Positions 1 to 5,332 of a stretch of 5,413 nucleotides of DNA are shown here, piece by piece. The notes under the pieces were generated by a model, which had not been told where the DNA came from, did not search any database, and saw only the letters and a program-made list of their open reading frames with translations. Every line of letters starts with the position of its first letter. Position 1 is the stretch's first letter. This stretch comes from an uncultured Lachnospiraceae bacterium (GTDB lineage Bacteria > Bacillota > Clostridia > Lachnospirales > Lachnospiraceae): the NCBI GenBank assembly GCA_946611525.1, contig CAMODS010000102.1, forward strand, positions 1 to 5,413. Reading direction: 5' to 3'. The translations under genes were made by a program, and so were the position numbers.

Positions 1-502
1 CATCCGTACCGCCGGGGAGCTCATTATCATCGGCATCACGACCAAAAATGTAGATGCCGTTATCCTGCTGCTCCGGGAACATATCCTTTGTGCTGCCCAG
101 CTCCTCGATGGAGCAAAGCATGCCGTTGGACTCCACGCCGCGGAGCTTTCCCTTTTTAATCTTTACTCCGCCGGGAGTACGGGTGCCGTCATGGCCGCCT
201 GCCACTCTGCCGCCGTCCAAAACCACGGGCACCAGGTAGCCTTCCTTTACGTTGGGAGCGCCGGTAACGATCTGGATGGTCTCGTTGCCAACATTTACCT
301 GGCATACCACCAGCTTGTCCGCATCGGGATGAGCCTCGATCTTTTCGATGCGTCCCACTACTATCTTGTCCAGATCTGCTGCCATATCCGTGCAAAACTC
401 AACCTTTGAACCGGACATGATCATCGCATCCGTGTACTCCCGGGGGGTGACGTCTGCTATCCCCGGCACCAGATCCTTTATCCATGTTAATGATGTTTTC
501 AT
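1..502 (-). CDS. pheT: Phenylalanyl-tRNA synthetase beta subunit, N-terminal part (runs off left edge)
   Basis: This is the beta subunit of the cytoplasmic (alpha-beta)2 enzyme that charges tRNA-Phe; the beta chain carries tRNA-binding and editing domains. The frame is open from the ATG at 502 to the window edge, giving 167 complete codons of a protein usually near 800 residues. The protein begins MKTSLTWIKDLV, the usual PheT start. Residues about 40-150 form the EMAP-II/OB-fold tRNA-binding domain, with VGRIEKIEAHPDADKL (49-64), VTGAPNV (79-85) and LRGVESNGMLCS (120-131). The start lies 10 nt after the pheS stop, and the Shine-Dalgarno sequence AAGGAG overlaps that stop (TTTTAAGGAG), so the two subunits are translationally coupled. 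The editing and B5/B7 domains lie outside the window. Identification is firm; only the truncation by the window edge limits it. Confidence 0.95.
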   Translation of the reverse strand, partial: MKTSLTWIKDLVPGIADVTPREYTDAMIMSGSKVEFCTDMAADLDKIVVGRIEKIEAHPDADKLVVCQVNVGNETIQIVTGAPNVKEGYLVPVVLDGGRVAGGHDGTRTPGGVKIKKGKLRGVESNGMLCSIEELGSTKDMFPEQQDNGIYIFGRDADDNELPGGTD

Positions 503-512
503 TTTATTCTCC

Positions 513-1532
513 TTAAAACTGTGACAAAAACCTCGTATCGTTCTCGTATAAAAGACGCATGTCATCGATCTCATACTTGAGGAGCGCGATGCGCTCAAGC
601 CCTACTCCGAAGGCGAAGCCCTGGTACTCATTGGGGTCGATGCCGCTCATCTCAAGCACATGGGGATGCACCTGTCCGCAGCCGAGGATCTCGATCCAGC
701 CCTCTCCCTTGCAGAAACGGCAGCCCTTGCCGTGGCACTTGAAGCAGCTGACATCCATCTCAGCCGAAGGCTCCGTGAAGGGGAAATGATGGGGTCTGAA
801 CTTTACCTTTACATCATCTCCAAACATCTCCTTTGCAAACTCAGCTAAGGTGCCCTTTAGATCGGCAAAGGTAATGTCCTTGTCGATGGCCATGCCCTCC
901 ACCTGATGGAAGGAAGGGGAATGGGTGGCGTCCACCTCGTCGGACCGAAAGACTCTGCCGGGTGCGATCATACGGATGGGCATGCGGCCCTCTTCCATAC
1001 GGTGAACCTGACATGATGAGGTCTGGGTGCGGAGCAAAATGTCCTTTGTGATATAAAAAGTGTCCTGCTCATCCTTTGCGGGATGGTTGGCAGGAATATT
1101 TAATGCTTCGAAATTGTAATAATCAAACTCTACCTCGGGGCCCTCTACCACCTCGTAGCCCATGCCGATAAAGATGTTTTCTATCTCCTCAAGGGCGATG
1201 GTATTGGGATGGCGATGACCTGCCGCGATCTTTTTGGCGGGAAGGGTCACGTCGATGGACTCTGTGGCAAGCTTTAGCTCCATCTCCTTTGCCTCAAGGA
1301 TGGCCTTTGCCTCAGCCAGCTTTTGCTCGATGGCCTCGCGGGTCTCATTTACCATCTGGCCCACCTTGGGTCTGTCCTCGGGAGCCACATCCTTCATACT
1401 CTTTAGGATGGAGGTAAGCTCTCCCTTTTTTCCCAGGATGCCCACACGCACGTCATTTAGGCTGCCGGCCTCCTTGGCCTCTTTGATCTGAGCAAACGCC
1501 TGCTCACGGATCGCCTGTAATCTGTCTTTCAT
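513..1532 (-). CDS. pheS: Phenylalanyl-tRNA synthetase alpha subunit
   Basis: Catalytic class II subunit that activates phenylalanine with ATP and transfers it to tRNA-Phe. The product has 339 residues, normal for bacterial PheS. Residues 1-95 are the charged N-terminal coiled-coil tRNA-binding arm. Class II motif 1 is near 125-135 (GYEVVEGPEVE), motif 2 is FRSDEVDATHSPSFHQVEG (195-213), and motif 3 with its arginine is GFAFGVGLERIALLKYE (305-321). The pocket segment FPFTEPSAEMDV (250-261) is intact. Between it and EILGCG there is an insertion with C263, C266, C271 and C274 (CxxC-x4-CxxC), likely a zinc knuckle; similar insertions are familiar from clostridial PheS. I chose the ATG at 1532 because AAGGAG lies 7 nt upstream and the residues that follow (MKDRLQAIREQ) are the usual PheS start. 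In-frame ATGs at 1550 and 1577 fall inside a repeat and would add 15 non-homologous residues at most. The gene is followed after 10 nt by pheT. Confidence 0.96.
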   Translation of the reverse strand: MKDRLQAIREQAFAQIKEAKEAGSLNDVRVGILGKKGELTSILKSMKDVAPEDRPKVGQMVNETREAIEQKLAEAKAILEAKEMELKLATESIDVTLPAKKIAAGHRHPNTIALEEIENIFIGMGYEVVEGPEVEFDYYNFEALNIPANHPAKDEQDTFYITKDILLRTQTSSCQVHRMEEGRMPIRMIAPGRVFRSDEVDATHSPSFHQVEGMAIDKDITFADLKGTLAEFAKEMFGDDVKVKFRPHHFPFTEPSAEMDVSCFKCHGKGCRFCKGEGWIEILGCGQVHPHVLEMSGIDPNEYQGFAFGVGLERIALLKYEIDDMRLLYENDTRFLSQF

Positions 1533-1539
1533 TTTTTCT

Positions 1540-1545
1540 CTCCTT
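1540..1545 (-). promoter_or_regulatory. Ribosome binding site that decides the pheS start
   Basis: Read on the minus strand, AAGGAG followed by AGAAAAA precedes the ATG at 1532 with a 7-nt gap. No comparable site precedes the in-frame ATGs at 1550 and 1577. The first base of this site is also the last base of the outer repeat unit, so the repeat ends exactly at the ribosome binding site. Confidence 0.8.
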
Positions 1546-1604
1546 GTCATTCTGAGGGCCGAAGGCCTCCCTGTCATTCTGAGGGCCGAAGGCCCGAAGA
1601 ATCT
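1545..1604. repeat. Tandem palindromic intergenic repeat between amidase gene and pheS
   Basis: Two identical 23-bp units occupy 1545-1567 and 1572-1594 (period 27 bp), both reading TGTCATTCTGAGGGCCGAA then GGCC on the plus strand. Only the second unit has its right arm. That unit forms ATTCT (1576-1580), GA, GGGCC (1583-1587), loop GAA, GGCCC (1591-1595), GA, AGAAT (1598-1602). This is a fully paired hairpin apart from a symmetric 2x2 internal loop. It ends right at the amidase stop codon (1605-1607). The form resembles the dispersed GTCATTCTGAG...GAAGAATC family of short palindromic repeats found in many bacterial genomes; this attribution is from memory. No T-run follows it on the minus strand, so it is not an ordinary terminator. 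It may act in mRNA stability or processing between the two genes. Confidence 0.8.
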
Positions 1605-2657
1605 TTATTTGAAATAATCCTCAATTCCATTCGCTATCCCCTGCACCATGGCCGCCTGGCCATCTGCCGAGGACATATAGCTGTCATCCGAAGGATTTGT
1701 CATAAAGCCCATCTCCAAAAGTGTCACCGGAATGGTGCTCCAGTTTGTCCCGGTGAGGTCATCCCTCTGGGACAGTCCGCGGTTTGATATCCCTGTAGCG
1801 CTGCAATACGCCGCGATCACACATTCCGAAAGCCGCTTGGAATCAGCGGAAATGGAAGCCACATAAGGGTTATCAGTCGAAGGGTAAAGTACACTAGCGC
1901 CCCTGGCAGAAGCTGCTGCCCCATCCGCATGAAGCCGGATGGCCACGTCACACTTTTTATTCAGCTTTTGGGCTCGCTCAACATTTGAGATGTCCACCTC
2001 ATTTTTATTCCGGGTCATGATCACCTTGTAGCCACGGCTTTTAAGCTCATCCCTAAGAGCCAGACCGATCTCAAGAGTCAGCTGATACTCAGGCTTTTTG
2101 GTGGATACCCCGGATGTACCTCCGGCCACCTTGGTCTTTTTGGTGGAGCTGCCGGGCCCTATGGGCTCGGTGCCATTATTGCCTCGTATCTGGTGCCCGG
2201 GATCAATACCGATGACCTGCTTTGGAAGGAGCTTTACCACACAGCTTACAGACTCGTCACCTGATGCAGCCGTCACTCTCACCTTGCCGTAACGCCTGGC
2301 CCGAAGCTTCCCATCCTTTGAGATAGTAGCCTTTTTATTGGAAACCGACCATGTGACATCATCCCTGTTGGTCTCAAATCGAAAACTCTTCCCACATTTT
2401 AACTTTTCCTTTGTGGCGGTAAACCGAAGGGTCTCTTCATCAGACGCATCTTCGTCCTCGACCGTTTGTACAGTTGCAGCTGTTTTGGACGGCTGTACTG
2501 TCGCTGTTGCCTCGGCCGTCTGCACCACTTTAGTTTCCCCGGCCGTCTGAGTTGCCGCAACACCCACGTCTGCATCCACAGACTGCATGCTGCCACCCAG
2601 CAAAAGCACACCAAGCAGCACGCAAAACGCCGCCACAAATCCAAACCTATTTTTCAT
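1605..2657 (-). CDS. Secreted N-acetylmuramoyl-L-alanine amidase (Amidase_3) with Ig-like domain
   Basis: Zinc enzyme that cuts the amide bond between N-acetylmuramic acid and the stem peptide of peptidoglycan, acting outside the membrane. The 350 residues read in order as follows. A signal peptide (1-29: basic MKNR, hydrophobic 6-22, likely cleavage after VDA) comes first. A Thr/Val/Ala-rich linker with ATVQ-type near repeats and an acidic end spans about 30-75. A Big_2-like Ig domain (about 76-144, with VTWSVSNKKATISKDGKLRA) may bind wall or surface polymers. The Amidase_3 domain covers 146-350. Expected zinc ligands are H155 (IGIDPGHQ), E196 (YQLTLEIGLAL) and H243 (IRLHADG), and the catalytic glutamate is E315 (LLEMGFMTNPSDD), so it should be active. 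The start is supported by GGAGA 6 nt upstream. A well-formed promoter lies directly in front. pheS follows after 72 nt, so it may be co-transcribed with pheST. The physiological role (autolysis, separation or sporulation) is not visible. Confidence 0.92.
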   Translation of the reverse strand: MKNRFGFVAAFCVLLGVLLLGGSMQSVDADVGVAATQTAGETKVVQTAEATATVQPSKTAATVQTVEDEDASDEETLRFTATKEKLKCGKSFRFETNRDDVTWSVSNKKATISKDGKLRARRYGKVRVTAASGDESVSCVVKLLPKQVIGIDPGHQIRGNNGTEPIGPGSSTKKTKVAGGTSGVSTKKPEYQLTLEIGLALRDELKSRGYKVIMTRNKNEVDISNVERAQKLNKKCDVAIRLHADGAAASARGASVLYPSTDNPYVASISADSKRLSECVIAAYCSATGISNRGLSQRDDLTGTNWSTIPVTLLEMGFMTNPSDDSYMSSADGQAAMVQGIANGIEDYFK

Positions 2658-2694
2658 GTTTTATCTCCATTTTGGGAAAAATACACCACTCGAT

Positions 2695-2723
2695 AAGATA
2701 CACCGAGACGGGGAAAATGTCAA
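2695..2723 (-). promoter_or_regulatory. Sigma-A-type promoter for the amidase gene (possibly also pheST)
   Basis: On the minus strand a perfect -35 TTGACA (2718-2723) is separated by exactly 17 nt from TATCTT (2695-2700), which matches the -10 consensus at four of six positions. The predicted transcript would start near 2688 and have a leader of about 30 nt to the ATG at 2657. The -35 is also part of an imperfect hairpin (GGGG-TGTC...GACA-TTTT-CCCC, 2710-2734). No other strong promoter is seen before pheS. Confidence 0.7.
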
Positions 2724-2751
2724 GAAGACACCCCATGACCCTACCTATTTC

Positions 2752-4392
2752 CTACTTCGTAACCTTTTCAAAATCACTGGCAGGGTGCTTGCAGATCGGG
2801 CAGATGAAATCATCCGGAAGCTCCTCACCCACATATTCATATCCACATATCTTGCAGCGCCATACTGTCTGGCCGGTGGGAGTCGTGCCTACTGCCTCAG
2901 GCTTGGGCTTAATATTATCCTGATAATAAGCATACGTAGCAGAAGCTGCCGTATCCAGCACCTCCATAGCCGTAGGTTCGCCAATGAAAAGCGTATGAGA
3001 CCCGAGATCAACTGTCTGCTTGATATCTATGGAAAAATAAGCATTCGTGCCGCGAGTAATATACGGGATACCGTTTTCCGCAACCTTGCAATCTGTGAAG
3101 TCTGCAAACTTGTCCACGTCCCTTCCGGACTGGAACCCAAAATGCTTGAAAAGCTCAAAATCCGCCGCTTCACTGATAACAGATATATTCGCCTTTTTTG
3201 TCTTCATCACCATATCATGAGTATAGTTCGCTTTGTTCACGGCAAATGAAATCTGATTAGGCTCAGACGCCACCTGTATCGCCGTATTTGTAATACACCC
3301 ATTGGCCTTGACCTCATCCTTTGCCGTCAGTACAAATAGTCCGTATGAAAGCTTGTACATTGCCTTATTATCCATCACGTGTTCTTCTTCCCTCTTTTTT
3401 ATAACTGTATTATCAAAAATGCTCTGTGCCACATTTTGAAGTTCATGTCTCCTGCGTCGATACTCCATTATAGGCAGATCTGCAGCTACCAGATTCTCAC
3501 TCATATACTGTGAGGAAGCCTTAGGCTGCTGAGTCTCTACCACTCGCTTATCCTGTCGCTCGATCACCTTATTCGCCACGCTTCCCATCCGGGCAATCAG
3601 CGTATCTATGGTCCTGACACCGGTGATCCTGTTATAGAATCTAAGCGCTATGATGGAATGCTCGTCATCTACCGGAATGAAGAACGCCAGAATCATGATC
3701 TTATCAGAAACGTGGTTAAGCCACATATTCGGAAACTTGAAGTTCAGGTTAGTTTCTTTTATCACACATTCATCAGCACTCTTTGGTGTCTGGCCTTCAT
3801 CCACCTCATTATTCGCACTGGTCTGCAACGTGTTATCGTCCAGCCACACCACTTTCGGCCCATTTGCAACGGTCTTGTTCCCGCGGCCAATAGTAGTCCT
3901 ATGAACAAAAGCCAGATGTGACACATCCAGCTGATTCTCAATAACCCTGGAATAGTGAACGCCCCAGGTATCATTCATATGATCATAGGAAAAAGCGGGA
4001 TCACTCACTACATCAAAAACATCCGGATCTCCCTGAGCCTCACCATCACCATACCATACAAAAACTATCCCTCCAATCTCTCGCACCTCATAGTGCTTCA
4101 GATTAAAACGGCTGAAATCCATCTTTGAATTCCTGCCCTCAGAAGGGATATGAACACATCTGCCATCAGTGGCATACTCTATCCCATGAAATGGGCACTG
4201 GATATGCCCATCACTGACACATCCTCCTCCAAGTGAAGCTCCCCGGTGGGCACACAGGTCTGTCACACAGCCCAGCTGTCCATCATCATCTCTGAAGAAA
4301 ACCACATCTTCCCCAAAACGCCTTGCGACAACCGCCTGCCCTAGCCTCACTTCATGTGATGATAAAACTGCATACCACTGATTATTTATCAT
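2752..4392 (-). CDS. Three-domain fusion: Rieske non-heme iron oxygenase + flavin reductase + rubredoxin
   Basis: The protein has 546 residues and no signal peptide, so it is cytoplasmic. Residues 1-115 are a Rieske [2Fe-2S] domain with C47-x-H49 and C66-x2-H69. Residues about 130-335 are the catalytic domain of the vanillate/dicamba monooxygenase-like class. It shows ENQLDVSHLAFVH (152-164), giving D156 as electron-bridge residue and H159 and H164 as iron ligands. A probable third ligand is D281 in RQDKRVVETQQP, followed by the class motif DLPIMEYRRRR (305-315). Residues 340-497 form an FMN-binding split-barrel flavin reductase close to Hrb (MYKLSYGLFVLTAKD, FELFKHFGFQSGRDVDKF). Residues 510-546 are a short rubrerythrin-type rubredoxin with C513, C516, C531 and C534. 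Inferred reaction: O2-dependent hydroxylation or demethylation using a built-in electron chain. The substrate is unknown. The start is supported by GAGGA about 7 nt upstream, overlapping the stop region of the preceding gene 10 nt away. All ligands are present and there is no frameshift. Domain calls are firm; fused activity is inference. Confidence 0.9.
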   Translation of the reverse strand: MINNQWYAVLSSHEVRLGQAVVARRFGEDVVFFRDDDGQLGCVTDLCAHRGASLGGGCVSDGHIQCPFHGIEYATDGRCVHIPSEGRNSKMDFSRFNLKHYEVREIGGIVFVWYGDGEAQGDPDVFDVVSDPAFSYDHMNDTWGVHYSRVIENQLDVSHLAFVHRTTIGRGNKTVANGPKVVWLDDNTLQTSANNEVDEGQTPKSADECVIKETNLNFKFPNMWLNHVSDKIMILAFFIPVDDEHSIIALRFYNRITGVRTIDTLIARMGSVANKVIERQDKRVVETQQPKASSQYMSENLVAADLPIMEYRRRRHELQNVAQSIFDNTVIKKREEEHVMDNKAMYKLSYGLFVLTAKDEVKANGCITNTAIQVASEPNQISFAVNKANYTHDMVMKTKKANISVISEAADFELFKHFGFQSGRDVDKFADFTDCKVAENGIPYITRGTNAYFSIDIKQTVDLGSHTLFIGEPTAMEVLDTAASATYAYYQDNIKPKPEAVGTTPTGQTVWRCKICGYEYVGEELPDDFICPICKHPASDFEKVTK

Positions 4393-4402
4393 TCCATTTT
4401 CC

Positions 4403-4744
4403 TCAATGTATTTTTGCCCCCAACGTCATCTTCGCCTTCTCCGGCACTTCAATGATTCCAAACCGATACAGCAAAGGATAGATATATGATACCCCGCGTA
4501 TATCTCCCAGCGCCTTTGGTCGTGGCACCACTTCACCGCGAAAGCCAAGAGCACTTTCAAAAGCCAACATGATCGAGCTCCAGGCCAGTGTCTTACTTTC
4601 CTTCCTGCGGTTGATTATCAGCTCCTTATTGTAGGAACCATCCCTTCCCCTCTTAAGCTGATAAGAAAATGGCAGTCCGGAAACCGTATAAAACTCTTCT
4701 CCCTGATGCTCCACCACCGCCTGCCATAACTCACTCTCAGTCAT
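4403..4744 (-). CDS. Conserved-looking small protein of unknown function
   Basis: The product is 113 residues, soluble, with no signal peptide or membrane segment. I do not recognise a named family. Visible segments are an N-terminal helix (MTESELWQAVVEHQGEEF), a stretch that looks like beta strands (FYTVSGLPFSYQLKRGRDGS, 18-37), KELIINRRKESKTL (40-53), a helix (AWSSIMLAFESALGF, 54-68) and a basic/aromatic end RPKALGDIRGVSYIYPLLYRFG (75-96). It has many Arg and Lys residues and could bind nucleic acid or a protein partner, but nothing proves this. I chose the ATG at 4744 because GGAGGA (4755-4760) precedes it. An in-frame ATG at 4897 would add 51 residues lying inside the upstream membrane-protein gene and is unlikely. 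The stop overlaps the ribosome binding site of the oxygenase fusion, so the two are very probably co-translated. Confidence 0.75.
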   Translation of the reverse strand: MTESELWQAVVEHQGEEFYTVSGLPFSYQLKRGRDGSYNKELIINRRKESKTLAWSSIMLAFESALGFRGEVVPRPKALGDIRGVSYIYPLLYRFGIIEVPEKAKMTLGAKIH

Positions 4745-4754
4745 TTGGCATTCT

Positions 4755-4760
4755 TCCTCC
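4755..4760 (-). promoter_or_regulatory. Ribosome binding site deciding the start of the 113-residue protein
   Basis: GGAGGA on the minus strand lies 10 nt before the ATG at 4744. It argues against the longer reading from 4897. A second ATG at 4751, 3 nt after this site, is in another frame and meets a stop after three codons. Confidence 0.65.
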
Positions 4761-4778
4761 AAATTGAAATCTTTATGA

Positions 4779-4807
4779 AATGTATTCTTAAAGGCACACG
4801 GTACCAA
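4779..4807 (-). promoter_or_regulatory. Weak candidate promoter between the PsiE-family gene and the 113-residue gene
   Basis: In the 88-nt gap, TTGGTA (4802-4807) and TACATT (4779-4784) are 17 nt apart on the minus strand, each matching the consensus at four of six positions. It would allow expression of the small gene and the oxygenase without the membrane protein. The match is modest in AT-rich sequence and could be chance. Confidence 0.3.
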
Positions 4808-4832
4808 TGTCCTATAATGGATCAGATGCACA

Positions 4833-5228
4833 TCACTCTTCTTCCTTAAAATCAAAGTCATGAAAAAAGAACTTCCTGCAAAACAGTAATATTGCAATTG
4901 CCAAAATACTGATCAATTCCTGTACCGGTTCCTCATGTCCCACTACGAGCCCTCTGGCAATGGCAAAGATCAACACCTCAATGATGGTATTCATGGAGTG
5001 CTTTACCAGCATTCGGATAAACTCGATCACGATAACGATGTTAAATGCCGTAACCAATAATTCTTCTATGTACTCTACATAATCTACCGGAGAAAACGAA
5101 AGCACCTGCAAGGCCAATCGCACGCATCCATAAATAATCCCAACCAGTAAGATCGCCGCTATGACTTTTTCTATGATCCCCGGCACTTTTAATACAAACC
5201 GGTGAAGTCCATCTGATTTATCCTTCAC
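4833..5228 (-). CDS. PsiE-family (phosphate-starvation-inducible E type) membrane protein
   Basis: The 131 residues carry four predicted transmembrane helices at about 17-43, 55-76, 79-96 and 102-121. The third helix region, MNTIIEVLIFAIARGLVV (79-96), and the preceding EFIRMLVKHS (69-78) match the PsiE pattern of a conserved His followed by an amphipathic helix with Glu and Arg. The tail FFFHDFDFKEEE is acidic and probably cytoplasmic. The biochemical role of PsiE proteins is not established, and the family name does not show phosphate control here. Translation starts at GTG (5226-5228) behind AGGGGGG (5234-5240). An ATG 5 nt upstream is out of frame and stops after two codons. It is first in the apparent unit PsiE-family gene, 113-residue gene, oxygenase fusion, with an 88-nt gap to the second gene. 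Family assignment is fairly confident; a functional link to the oxygenase is only inferred from position. Confidence 0.72.
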   Translation of the reverse strand: MKDKSDGLHRFVLKVPGIIEKVIAAILLVGIIYGCVRLALQVLSFSPVDYVEYIEELLVTAFNIVIVIEFIRMLVKHSMNTIIEVLIFAIARGLVVGHEEPVQELISILAIAILLFCRKFFFHDFDFKEEE

Positions 5229-5233
5229 TTCAT

Positions 5234-5240
5234 CCCCCCT
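5234..5240 (-). promoter_or_regulatory. Ribosome binding site for the GTG start of the PsiE-family gene
   Basis: GAGGGGGG on the minus strand lies 5 nt before the GTG at 5226-5228. It can pair with the 16S anti-Shine-Dalgarno sequence with one G-U pair. It supports GTG over the out-of-frame ATG at 5231-5233. Confidence 0.6.
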
Positions 5241-5271
5241 CGACTACAGTCTTAAATTGTCTATGTCCTGT

Positions 5272-5300
5272 ATTCTATCACGTATATCAAAAAAATACAA
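5272..5300 (-). promoter_or_regulatory. Proximal promoter (extended -10) for the PsiE-family gene
   Basis: The minus strand shows TGaTAGAAT: a -10 hexamer TAGAAT (5272-5277, five of six consensus positions) with the TG of an extended -10 one base upstream. TTGTAT (5295-5300, three of six) lies 17 nt further up. Transcription would start near 5265, leaving a leader of about 37 nt before the GTG start. Confidence 0.55.
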
Positions 5301-5332
5301 CCCGAATTCGAAAATATGTTCCCCTCCTCATT

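Noticed and set aside
191..409. Short open frames on both strands across 54-409
   Set aside because: They are shadows of the pheT coding frame, which is continuous from 502 to the left edge and gives an unmistakable PheT N-terminus.
1545..1594. Two 23-bp repeats as a tiny CRISPR array
   Set aside because: The gap between the units is only 4 bp, too short for a spacer, and no cas genes are nearby.
1572..1604. Full palindrome as a rho-independent terminator after the amidase gene
   Set aside because: On the minus strand the stem is followed by GACAGGGAGG rather than a T-run, and pheS would then lack a visible promoter.
2710..2734. Hairpin GGGG-TGTC...GACA-TTTT-CCCC as a terminator of the oxygenase gene
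   Set aside because: The inner stem is only 4 bp, a 4-nt bulge separates it from the outer one, and no T-run follows. It overlaps the amidase -35 and is better read as promoter sequence.
2587..3249. 220-codon open frame on the plus strand
   Set aside because: It runs antisense to the signal-peptide end of the amidase gene and to the flavin reductase/rubredoxin part of the fusion. Its translation resembles no family and it has no good ribosome binding site. It is a shadow of the real genes.
4802..4830. TATAAT on the plus strand at 4813-4818 as a rightward promoter
   Set aside because: There is no recognisable -35 at the right distance and no plus-strand gene downstream.
4745..4897. 51-residue N-terminal extension of the 113-residue protein
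   Set aside because: It overlaps the end of the PsiE-family gene in another frame and lacks a good ribosome binding site. The ATG at 4744 has GGAGGA upstream.
5287..5331. 14-codon open frame on the minus strand (MRRGTYFRIRVVFF) in the leader of the distal promoter
   Set aside because: There is no Shine-Dalgarno sequence before its ATG (the AGGAGG lies inside the frame), and the proximal promoter sits within it. A leader peptide is possible but unsupported.
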